Below are positions 17,831-25,416 of a DNA stretch of 64,000 nucleotides, one piece after another (within the stretch, counting starts at the first letter, position 1; each line of letters opens with the position of its first letter). This stretch comes from Arthrobacter sp. SPG23. Lineage in GTDB: Bacteria > Actinomycetota > Actinomycetes > Actinomycetales > Micrococcaceae. Below the pieces are notes generated by a model that saw only the letters and a list, made by a program, of their open reading frames with translations, was not told the origin of the DNA and made no database searches. The stretch lies in contig NZ_JYCN01000013.1 of the NCBI RefSeq assembly GCF_000876655.1, forward strand, positions 62,001 to 126,000, given 5' to 3'. The position numbers and the translations under genes are program-made.

Positions 17831-19292
17831 CGCTGGCCGCCCGCCGCCAGGGGAGTGTTGAGGCCGCGGGGTCTGCCGGGTTTATCCGCAGCCAGTCCCC
17901 AACGCCGTCGAACGGGCCGCCCTGGGGATCGTCCAGCGAGTGGCGGCGGACCACGTCGTAACCCGGGTCCCAGATGTCCCACGCCACGCGGACCATCAAG
18001 TAGGCCGTGGCAATCATATGCAGGGCCACCGCCAGTACGTAATACGGCATATCGATGTTGTGCTGCGTCGGGCCGCCGCTGGTCGCCTGCCCCAGGTACA
18101 TCCACACGGCCGCCCAGTGAAGTCCTTCGATCCCCTGCCAGATGAGGAAGTCGCGCCAGCGCGGACGGGCCAGGGCAAGCAGGGGGATGAGCCAGATGAC
18201 GAACTGGGGTGAGTACACCTTGTTCGTCAGGATGAATGCGGCAACGATCAGGAACGCCAGCTGCGCCAGCCGGGGCCGGCGCGGTGCTGTCAGGGCCAGG
18301 ACGGCGATGAGTATGCAGCTGATGAGGAAGAGGTTGAGGGCGAGGGCGTTGATGGCCTCGGACCCCAGCGGCAGCCACTGCAGGCGACCGGCCACCAGGT
18401 TGTAGGCGAACCAGGGGGAGCTGTAACCGGCGGGGCGGTCCTCCGTGAACTGGTAGAAGTACGTCCAGCCCGAGGGGTTCATGGCGGCTATGGGAACGTT
18501 GACGGCGAGCCAGGCCGCTGCGGCGGCCGCTGCCGTGACGAGCAGCGGCCGGATCTTTCCGGTCCTCAGGGCCAGGAGGAGGATCGCGCCGAAGACCAAC
18601 AACGGATACAGCTTGGTGGCCGTCCCCAGGCCAATGAAGACGCCGGCCAGCACCAGCCGTTTGCGGGAAAAGAAATACATGCCGACGGCGAGCAGGCCCA
18701 CCGCCCACATGTCCCAGTTGATCACCCCGGCGAGGATTATTCCGGGGGCTACGGCCACCATGGCGGCGTCCCAGGGCCGGCGCCTGCTCATGCGGGCTGT
18801 TGCGAGGACCGTGACGATCCAGACGGCGGCGATGAGGGTGGCGTTGACGTCGAAGTAACCGAGGATGCGCGCGTCCGTGGCGCCCTGTCCGGGGAGCAGC
18901 ATGGCCGTCAGCCCGGCGATGATGCCCATCAGGACCGGATATTCGAAGAAACTGCCTTCGCTGAAGAAGGGGAAGGTGCCCTCGCCGAGTCCCCTGTTGC
19001 GGAAGAGCTCCGGGAAGTCCGAGTAGCAGGTGGAGTAGAACTGTCCCGGCGACTCCCAGCCGTTTGACCGGCAGTAGTTCTTGACCAGGACGCTTGCCAT
19101 GGCTGCCATCACGGTAAGGATGATGAGGACGCGTTCCACGGTGAACACTCCGGGTGCGACAATGCCCGGCGCGGTACGCCTCCCCATCGGGCCGCCGATG
19201 AGTTCAGTGAAGTTCCTGAGCAGGAGATCGCTACGGCTCGGGATGACCAGGCGCGTTCTCTTTCGGTGCGCCGGCGGCAATGTCTCCTGCAT
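17823..19292 (-). CDS. Polytopic membrane protein, GT87/DUF2029-like mannosyltransferase
   Basis: A 489-residue integral membrane protein with about 10 hydrophobic helices and a soluble N-terminal tail. The first helix is followed by a periplasmic loop (KNYCRSNGWESPGQFYST), and an acidic motif lies close by. The pattern is that of GT-C type glycosyltransferases of the DUF2029 group, related to actinobacterial PimE-like mannosyltransferases that use polyprenyl-phosphate-mannose. In the corresponding region of other Micrococcaceae this protein is also a hypothetical glycosyltransferase. The ATG at 19292 lies only 9 bases after the stop of the tiny ORF at 19302-19412. Substrate unknown. Confidence 0.75.
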   Translation of the reverse strand: MQETLPPAHRKRTRLVIPSRSDLLLRNFTELIGGPMGRRTAPGIVAPGVFTVERVLIILTVMAAMASVLVKNYCRSNGWESPGQFYSTCYSDFPELFRNRGLGEGTFPFFSEGSFFEYPVLMGIIAGLTAMLLPGQGATDARILGYFDVNATLIAAVWIVTVLATARMSRRRPWDAAMVAVAPGIILAGVINWDMWAVGLLAVGMYFFSRKRLVLAGVFIGLGTATKLYPLLVFGAILLLALRTGKIRPLLVTAAAAAAAWLAVNVPIAAMNPSGWTYFYQFTEDRPAGYSSPWFAYNLVAGRLQWLPLGSEAINALALNLFLISCILIAVLALTAPRRPRLAQLAFLIVAAFILTNKVYSPQFVIWLIPLLALARPRWRDFLIWQGIEGLHWAAVWMYLGQATSGGPTQHNIDMPYYVLAVALHMIATAYLMVRVAWDIWDPGYDVVRRHSLDDPQGGPFDGVGDWLRINPADPAASTLPWRRAASDA

Positions 19293-19301
19293 CCCCCGAG
19301 C

Positions 19302-19412
19302 TTACCGTCGCGGTTGCGCTCCGACTGCCCCGGAATGACAGGCGTTCCGGCAAACAAAAAGCCCACGCGTCGCCGCGTGGGCTTTTTGGGCATGGATACG
19401 GCTCGATGCCAT
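19302..19412 (-). CDS. Putative 36-residue leader-like peptide containing a terminator
   Basis: The ATG at 19412 follows an AAGGAGG sequence at five bases, an ideal ribosome site. The peptide (MASSRIHAQKAHAATRGLF and on) has no recognised domain. A strong intrinsic terminator (19356-19387) lies inside the reading frame, and its stop is 9 bases before the GT87-like gene. The geometry would suit translation-dependent read-through into 17823-19292. It may equally be a chance ORF over a terminator. Confidence 0.35.
   Translation of the reverse strand: MASSRIHAQKAHAATRGLFVCRNACHSGAVGAQPRR
19356..19387 (-). terminator. Intrinsic terminator (bidirectional)
   Basis: A 14-bp perfect stem, AAAAAGCCCACGCG with loop TCGC and the complement ending in TTTTT, forms a classic terminator with A and T tracts on both sides. 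It lies between the small ORFs and the GT87-like gene and would stop minus-strand transcription before that gene unless bypassed. Confidence 0.85.
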
Positions 19413-19476
19413 CGGTTCCTCCTTGATATTTCCTTCCCGGCTGCAGCCCGGGATGTTCAGAAAGGAAGGACGCGGC

Positions 19477-19620
19477 TCAGCGGATGACGCCGCCCATCTG
19501 GTGCAGTACGACGTAGACATCTTCACGCTTCTGGTCCAAGAGCTGGCCGTTGAACAGCGTCTGGTCTTTGAGCGCTGGCTGCCAACCCAGGCGCAGAACG
19601 CGTCGGAGTCTTTCCATCAT
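19477..19620 (-). CDS. Putative 47-residue small protein with a strong ribosome site
   Basis: The ATG at 19620 is preceded by AGGAGG at five bases, one of the strongest ribosome sites in the window. The product (MMERLRRVLRLGWQPALKDQ..., ending HQMGGVIR) has a basic, amphipathic N-terminus and an acidic middle, and no family I recognise. The frame stays open upstream to a GTG at 19698 that has an AAAGGA before it, so a 73-residue form is possible. It lies in a low-density region with two other small ORFs on the same strand. Translation is plausible, function unknown. Confidence 0.45.
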   Translation of the reverse strand: MMERLRRVLRLGWQPALKDQTLFNGQLLDQKREDVYVVLHQMGGVIR

Positions 19621-20037
19621 GGTTACCTCCTCCCGCGGCGTTGTTCGGCGGCGTCGGACACGATCGGCCTGTGTGGTGGTGCTGGCGGTGATGCTCACGT
19701 GGATCCTTTGTTAGTTGGATTGCACCCGAAATTGGGCATGACAATTAGGGCCAGTTAATTGACGGAATTGACGGCGGGAATTAGGGCATGGAAATGCCCG
19801 GGTGGATATTTCCCGGAACAAAAAACGCCAGGAGCAATTGGTGGATTTCGCTAAGCGAAGAATGGCCCCCGAATGCAGGTACGCCTCAGTCCCGACAAGA
19901 AGCTGGTTCCGAACTATGGGGTGTTGCGCAACCGCATGGGCCCGCGTGGACGGCCGACTGCCGGCCGGTTTTCTTGGACAGGAAGCCGGCTACCAGGATG
20001 CCGGCCGAAGGGCCGGAGTCCGCAGGTTAGGAGGCAG
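19621..20037 (-). other. Spacer between two small ORFs
   Basis: No credible gene is seen. The stretch contains a small GC hairpin on the minus strand just after the 27-residue ORF (CCGGCC-CTTC-GGCCGG near 20007-20022) and an AT-richer tract around 19700-19800 that could hold a promoter for the 47-residue ORF. Confidence 0.4.
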
Positions 20038-20121
20038 TCAGTCCGTGAAGTGGGCGTTGGAAGCAGCCGGGGCCGGGAACGCGGTGATGGTCATCTTCCA
20101 TCCGCTAGTCAAAGTAATCAT
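20038..20121 (-). CDS. Putative 27-residue peptide with a structured leader
   Basis: The ATG at 20121 follows AAGGAGG at seven bases. The encoded peptide begins MITLTSGWKMTITAFPAPAA and ends NAHFTD. Its upstream region on the same strand can fold into two hairpins: TGACCCT...AGGGTCA at about 20190-20222, and GTTCGG...CCGAAC with an inner CTGG/CCAG at about 20152-20188. A structured leader, a consensus ribosome site and a very short frame together resemble a leader peptide or an unmodified precursor peptide. No modification enzyme is adjacent. Real expression is uncertain. Confidence 0.4.
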   Translation of the reverse strand: MITLTSGWKMTITAFPAPAASNAHFTD

Positions 20122-20302
20122 TTCCCAACCTCCTTTTCTGCTATGCCGCTGTTCGGTTGACTGACTGGACAATTGACCAGCCGAACAACGCGCGCCGATG
20201 ACCCTGGCAAAACGCTCTAGGGTCAGGAATAAAATTACACTATCCTCCGGGCCTTTGACTACTGAATTCAGAAGATTCCCGGAAGTATTTTATAAATCGT
20301 CT

Positions 20303-20887
20303 TTATAGTCCCCAGCGGACTATGGCTGGAGTCTTCTTGTCCCATCCAAGGGTGCAGACTTTCGCTGTACCCAGGATGAAATGGCGGCCTTCGTGCGGGT
20401 CCAGCCCCAGCCAGCGCGCCGTCAGGATCCTGGAGAAGTGTCCGTGGGCCACAATGAGGACATTGTCCAGTCCGGATTCCAGCACACGGGCCACTATCTT
20501 GTCCGCCCGTGCAGCAACTTCCTCCAGGGCTTCGCCGTTGGGCACGCCGTGGGTCCAGATCAGGTACTCCGGATTGTCCTTGCGGATCAGGTCGGAGCTG
20601 ATTCCCTCATAATCGCCATAGTTCCATTCCACTGCGAGCGGTTCCTGTTCGGCATCGGGAAATCCCGCCAGTTCCGCCGTGCGGCGTGCCCTCCGCAACG
20701 GTGAGGTCAGCACCAGGTCGAAGTCGACGGCGTCGAGGATCTTGCGTGCCTCGACAGACTGCTGCTCGCCCTCCACCGTCAGGGGCAGGTCGGTGAGTCC
20801 GGTGTACTGGCCGCTCTTGGACCATTCGGTCTCGCCGTGGCGCAGGATCCAGAGCTGGGGGCGGGCAGTGCTGTTAAGTGAAACCAC
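20303..20887 (-). CDS. Histidine phosphatase family protein (phosphoglycerate mutase-like)
   Basis: A 194-residue protein of the histidine phosphatase superfamily. The catalytic motif LRHGETEW lies at about residues 15-22, and the second histidine is in IVAHGHFSRIL. The WNYGDYEGI segment and RARRTAEL arginine are typical of the cofactor-dependent mutase/phosphatase branch. Its GTG start directly follows the TAA of the CCA-enzyme gene without any gap, so the two are translationally linked. Many such proteins are broad phosphatases rather than glycolytic mutases, and its size (shorter than GpmA) favours that. Substrate unknown. Confidence 0.88.
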   Translation of the reverse strand: MVSLNSTARPQLWILRHGETEWSKSGQYTGLTDLPLTVEGEQQSVEARKILDAVDFDLVLTSPLRRARRTAELAGFPDAEQEPLAVEWNYGDYEGISSDLIRKDNPEYLIWTHGVPNGEALEEVAARADKIVARVLESGLDNVLIVAHGHFSRILTARWLGLDPHEGRHFILGTAKVCTLGWDKKTPAIVRWGL

Positions 20888-22378
20888 TTAGGACTCCTCG
20901 GTAGTGGAAAGTTCGACGCCGGCGGCAGGCTGTTGTTCGGCGGCTTCGGGCTGGTCCGCCCACCACTCGCGGAGCCTGGCCTCCGCCACTGCCGGATCGA
21001 GCGGGCCGTGCTCCATCCGCTGTTCAAGCAGGAACTTGTAGGCCTTGCCCACCACGGGGCCGGGCTTCAGTCCGAGCAAGGCCATGATCTGGCCGCCGTC
21101 CAGGTCGGGCCGGACCGCTTCCAGTGATTCCTGCTCACGCAGCCCCGCGATGCGCGCCTCAAGGTCGTCATAGGCAAAGGACAGCCGGTCCGCCTTGCGC
21201 TGGTTGCGGGTGGTCACATCGGACCTCGTCAGCAGGTGCAGCCGCTCCAGGAGGGGACCTGCGTCCGTAACATAGCGGCGGACCGCCGAGTCGCTCCAGC
21301 CGGCCTCTCCGTAACCGTAGAAGCGCATGTGCAGCTCTACCAGCCGGGCAACCGCCTTGATGGTGTCGTTATCGAAGCGGAGGGCCTTCATCCGCTTCTT
21401 GGTCAGTTTGGAGCCCACCATGTCGTGGTGTCGGAAGCTCACCGCGCCGCCCGGTTCAAAACGGCGCGTAACCGGCTTGCCGACGTCGTGCATCAGCGCC
21501 GCAAACCGCAGGACAAAATCGGGGCCGGGCACGGCGCCGTCGGAATCCGTCTCCAGGGACGCAGCCTGCTCCAGCACCTGCAGCGAGTGCTGGTAGACGT
21601 CCTTGTGCCGGTGGTGTTCGTCGGCTTCCAGGCGCAGGGCGGAGACTTCCGGCAGGACGAATTCGGCCAGGCCGGTGTCCACCAGGAGGTCGATGCCCAC
21701 GCGGGGACGGGCTCCGCAGATGAGCTTCACCAGTTCCTCGCGAATACGCTCCGCGGAAATGATGGTGATCCGTTCCGCCATCTGCGACATTGCCTGCTTC
21801 ACGTCCGCGCGGACCGACACACCGAGCTGGGAGGCAAAGCGGGCCGCCCGCATCATGCGCAGCGGGTCGTCGGAAAAGGACGTCTCCGGCGCACCGGGCG
21901 TAGCCAGTACGGAGGCGTGGAGGTCGCGGACACCGCCGAAGGGGTCGATCAGCTCCATCGAGGGCAGCCGCAACGCCATGGCATTGATGGTGAAGTCCCG
22001 GCGAAGAAGGTCGTCGGTCAGCGAAGACCCGAAGGCGACCATGGGTTTCCGCGACTCGGGGTCGTACGCTTCGGCGCGGTAGGTGGTGATCTCGATCTGG
22101 AAGCCGGACTTCCGCATTCCGATGGTGCCGAATGCCCGTCCGATCTCCCAGAAGTTGTCCGCCCATTTCTTGATCAGCGCGAGGGTCTGGTCCGGGGTGG
22201 CGTCCGTGGTGAAGTCAAGATCGGGGGAGGTCCTGCCGAGGAAGAGGTCACGCACAGGGCCGCCCACCAGCGACAATTCATGCCCGGCATCGACGAAGCG
22301 CTGCCCGAGCTCCAGGACCACCGGGTCCACCTGGAAATCGACGGTGTGCGGGTCGGACTTTTGATGTGCGTGCGCCAT
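20888..22378 (-). CDS. CCA tRNA nucleotidyltransferase
   Basis: A 496-residue class II nucleotidyltransferase. The catalytic head begins VGGPVRDLFLGRTSPDLDFTTDA, carrying the GGxVRD flexible loop and the DxD metal motif. An RRDFTINAMAL motif follows, and residues about 260-360 contain an HD domain (LMHDVGKPVTR). It adds or repairs the 3' CCA end of tRNAs, which is needed here because the window's tRNA-Ile gene does not encode CCA. The gene is the counterpart of the mycobacterial pcnA-annotated gene that also sits beside the NUDIX and murJ genes. It is divergent from the NUDIX gene. Confidence 0.94.
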   Translation of the reverse strand: MAHAHQKSDPHTVDFQVDPVVLELGQRFVDAGHELSLVGGPVRDLFLGRTSPDLDFTTDATPDQTLALIKKWADNFWEIGRAFGTIGMRKSGFQIEITTYRAEAYDPESRKPMVAFGSSLTDDLLRRDFTINAMALRLPSMELIDPFGGVRDLHASVLATPGAPETSFSDDPLRMMRAARFASQLGVSVRADVKQAMSQMAERITIISAERIREELVKLICGARPRVGIDLLVDTGLAEFVLPEVSALRLEADEHHRHKDVYQHSLQVLEQAASLETDSDGAVPGPDFVLRFAALMHDVGKPVTRRFEPGGAVSFRHHDMVGSKLTKKRMKALRFDNDTIKAVARLVELHMRFYGYGEAGWSDSAVRRYVTDAGPLLERLHLLTRSDVTTRNQRKADRLSFAYDDLEARIAGLREQESLEAVRPDLDGGQIMALLGLKPGPVVGKAYKFLLEQRMEHGPLDPAVAEARLREWWADQPEAAEQQPAAGVELSTTEES

Positions 22379-22538
22379 AGTTACTTAAGCTTGTCAGAAA
22401 ACCACGCCAACAAGCACCAATCGGGGCCGCCTAACCGCGCCGTTACGCCCCCGGTTCCGGAATTCGCGTCACACGCAGTCCACTTTCTTGTCATGTTCCG
22501 GTCATCACCAACGGGCAAGAGTCGTTAGAGTGGACTTC

Positions 22539-23087
22539 ATGGCCCATCCCGTACCGAGTGCTCCTGGCAGGAGGACAAACCCACCGTTGCCGTCGGCAAT
22601 CGGTGCCCATGTCGCGCCCGCCCAGCACCCCGGGCCGGCCTCGCTGCCCACCGTTGAGGAAATCTCCGCCGGCGGCGTCGTCGTTGACACGTCCGACGGC
22701 GAGCTGAGGGTTGCGATCATCGCCCGCCTCAACCGCGGCGGACGCCTCGAATGGTGCCTGCCTAAGGGCCACCCGGAGGGCAAGGAAAAGAACGAGGAAG
22801 CGGCCGTCCGCGAAATCGCCGAGGAAACCGGCATCAGCGGCGACATCCTGGCCCCGCTGGGGAGCATCGACTACTGGTTCACCGTCAGCGGACACCGCGT
22901 CCACAAGACCGTACACCACTACCTGCTCCGGGCCACGGGCGGCGAGCTGACCATCGAAAACGATCCCGACCAGGAAGCCGTGGACGTCGCCTGGGTCCCC
23001 ATCCAGGAACTCGCCCGCAAGCTGTCCTTTCCGAATGAGCGCCGCATCGCCGACCTCGCCAGAGAAGTCCTGCCGGAACACCTCTGA
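22539..23087 (+). CDS. NUDIX hydrolase
   Basis: A 182-residue NUDIX protein with the full Nudix box GHPEGKEKNEEAAVREIAEETGI (G-x5-E-x7-REUxEExGU). The N-terminal 40 residues are Pro/Ala-rich. The ATG at 22539 is favoured over an upstream GTG-type start. A -10-like TAGAGT ends eight bases before it, so the transcript may be leaderless. In mycobacteria the matching position holds MutT4, a mutator-protein homologue. It sits between the CCA enzyme and murJ, so the local gene order is conserved across Actinobacteria. The substrate is not readable from sequence. Confidence 0.9.
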   Translation: MAHPVPSAPGRRTNPPLPSAIGAHVAPAQHPGPASLPTVEEISAGGVVVDTSDGELRVAIIARLNRGGRLEWCLPKGHPEGKEKNEEAAVREIAEETGISGDILAPLGSIDYWFTVSGHRVHKTVHHYLLRATGGELTIENDPDQEAVDVAWVPIQELARKLSFPNERRIADLAREVLPEHL

Positions 23088-23147
23088 GGTCCCGTGACTG
23101 ATTCCATGAAGCGCCGCCCACGTGCCTAACTGCGCACCTTTGAGACG

Positions 23148-25250
23148 ATGAAGGCCATGTCAGCAGCTAATCCAGCTTCCCCCGAATCCGGCTCCGCGGA
23201 TTCCCAGGCCGAATCCAGGACTGTCCAGCACGGAGAAGCCCGTTCCAGCGCCATCATGGCCGCCGGGACCCTGGTCTCCCGTTTCCTGGGCTTCGGCAAG
23301 ACGTGGATGCTGGGAGCGGCCCTGGGCCTCGGCTCCACGGTCAATGACACCTTCATCAATGCCAACAACCTGCCAAACCTGATCTTCCTGCTGGTGGCCG
23401 GCGGAGTCTTCAACGCCGTTTTGGTGCCCCAGATCATCAAAGCCAGCAAGGCACCGGACAGGGGAGCGGACTACATCAGCCGCCTGCTCACCCTGGCTGT
23501 CGTGGTACTTCTCAGCCTGACCCTGCTCGTCACCCTGCTGGCTCCCTGGGTCATTGAGCTGACCACGCAGGGCTATTCTCCCGAACAGAAATCGCTGGCG
23601 GTCTCTTTCGCGTTCTGGTGCCTGCCCCAGATCTTCTTTTACGGCCTGTATGCCCTCCTGACGCAGGTTTTGAACGCCAACGGGGCATTCGGTCCGGCAA
23701 TGTGGGCACCGATCCTGAACAACATCGTGGCCATTGCCGGCCTGGGCATGTTCATCTGGATCCTCGGGGCCAACGTCACCAACCCCCACACCCTGGACAA
23801 CTGGGGACCTACGCAGACGTTCCTCATCGCCGGGTTCTCCACCATCGGCGTGGTGTCCCAGACAGCCATCCTGCTGATACCGGTGTTCCGGCTCCGTCTT
23901 GGGCTCCGTCCGAAATTCGGCTGGCGCGGGGTAGGCCTGGGGCAGGCAGCGAAACTGAGCGTGTGGACGCTCCTCACTGCCGCCGTCGGCCAGCTGGCCT
24001 TCCTGTACGTCATGCGCATTGCCACCATTCCGGGTACCGAGCGGCTCCGCCTTGAGCGGGCGGGGGACCCGGCAGCAAGCTTCCTGCCCGGCAACGCCGT
24101 GCTGGAGGTGGCCAGCCAGCTGTACCTGCTGCCGCACTCCATCATTGCCCTCTCGCTGGCCACGGTGCTGTTCAACCGGATGACCCGGGCATCCCAGGAC
24201 GGCGACCGGGCAGGACTCCGGGAGGCGCTGTCCCACGGGCTCCGCACCATGGCGGTGGCCACGGTGTTCGGGGCTTTGGCGCTCTTTGCGCTGGCCGGTC
24301 CGCTGGGCATGTTCTTCTCCGGCGGCAAGGTGCAGGACGGCGTGATGCTCGCCCAGACGCTCACCATCCTCGCCCTCAGCACACCGTTCATGAGCGCCAA
24401 CTTCATGATGTCCAGGGTCTTCTATGCCAATGAGGACGCCCGCACTCCCTTCTACATCCAGTTGGTCCTGGCCATCGTGAATGTGGTTGCGGCCTTCTCC
24501 ATCCAGTTCCTGCCCTTCGACCGGATCATCTTCGCCATCGCGATCCTCTACACGGGCGGCAATATTCTTTCCGTGATTGTGAGCGCTTTCTTCCTCCGCC
24601 GCCTCCTGGGGCACCTGGACGGCCCGCGGATCGCCAATTCGTACATCCGGATGGGGTATGCCGCCTTGGGTTCCGCGCTGGCCGGTGCCGTTGCGCTGTG
24701 GCTGATGGGCAGCTACAGCGCGGACGGCTTCGCCTGGAGCGGCAGGATCCAGGCCCTGGTGACCATCGTCGTCGTCGGGCCTGTAATGCTCGTGGCGTAC
24801 CTCCTCCTGCTGAAGCTCTTCCACGTCACGGAACTTCGCGACCTGCTGCAGCCGCTCCTCGGCCGCCTGGGCCGGAGGGCCGCTTCCGCAGCCGCACCGG
24901 CGGAGTCCGCCCCCGGTACACCGGCGGGCACCGGTTCCCAGCCGGAACGGACGACGCCGGAGCGAGCCACCGTTTCGGTGGACACCGGGTTGATCCCGCG
25001 GATTTCCGGCGAGTTCGACGCAGCGTCGTTCCGTGCGGGACCGCAGGTTGAGGAACCGGTGGCCCACCCCGACGTGCACCAGGGCTCCACCGGCGAATAC
25101 CTGCCGGCCGAGGAAGAACCCAACACCGCGCGCGGGAGCTTCATGCGCGACGAAATCCCGCTGCCTGGACGCCGGACATTCCAAGGCAGGGCCGGTCGCA
25201 ACCCGTACTTCAGGGGGCGGTCAGAAAGTCGGCGCCGGAAGAAAAGGTGA
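23148..25250 (+). CDS. murJ: Lipid II flippase MurJ (MviN family)
   Basis: A 700-residue polytopic protein of the MOP/MviN superfamily. About 14 helices cover residues 30-560, and the first helical part contains AAGTLVSRFLGFGKTWMLGAALG with the conserved Arg/Gly of the family. It flips lipid II, the peptidoglycan precursor, across the membrane. After the last helix there is a 130-residue hydrophilic tail rich in Pro/Glu/Arg. In mycobacteria the MurJ tail carries a pseudokinase; here that part is a separate downstream gene. Two close ATGs (23148, 23157) are possible starts. Confidence 0.93.
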   Translation: MKAMSAANPASPESGSADSQAESRTVQHGEARSSAIMAAGTLVSRFLGFGKTWMLGAALGLGSTVNDTFINANNLPNLIFLLVAGGVFNAVLVPQIIKASKAPDRGADYISRLLTLAVVVLLSLTLLVTLLAPWVIELTTQGYSPEQKSLAVSFAFWCLPQIFFYGLYALLTQVLNANGAFGPAMWAPILNNIVAIAGLGMFIWILGANVTNPHTLDNWGPTQTFLIAGFSTIGVVSQTAILLIPVFRLRLGLRPKFGWRGVGLGQAAKLSVWTLLTAAVGQLAFLYVMRIATIPGTERLRLERAGDPAASFLPGNAVLEVASQLYLLPHSIIALSLATVLFNRMTRASQDGDRAGLREALSHGLRTMAVATVFGALALFALAGPLGMFFSGGKVQDGVMLAQTLTILALSTPFMSANFMMSRVFYANEDARTPFYIQLVLAIVNVVAAFSIQFLPFDRIIFAIAILYTGGNILSVIVSAFFLRRLLGHLDGPRIANSYIRMGYAALGSALAGAVALWLMGSYSADGFAWSGRIQALVTIVVVGPVMLVAYLLLLKLFHVTELRDLLQPLLGRLGRRAASAAAPAESAPGTPAGTGSQPERTTPERATVSVDTGLIPRISGEFDAASFRAGPQVEEPVAHPDVHQGSTGEYLPAEEEPNTARGSFMRDEIPLPGRRTFQGRAGRNPYFRGRSESRRRKKR

Positions 25251-25416
25251 CATCGCCGCGGTTCACCGCGCCTGTCTCACGCGGCCGTAACGCACCATCG
25301 GCTAGGATCAGAAGCTAACTAGGGTAGTAGTTACAGACCAGAAATTAACCGGCTAACCGGCGTATCCGCTGTCGCAGCATTGAGGCGCGGTTCCCCGGAC
25401 AGTCTAGGAGGAACCC

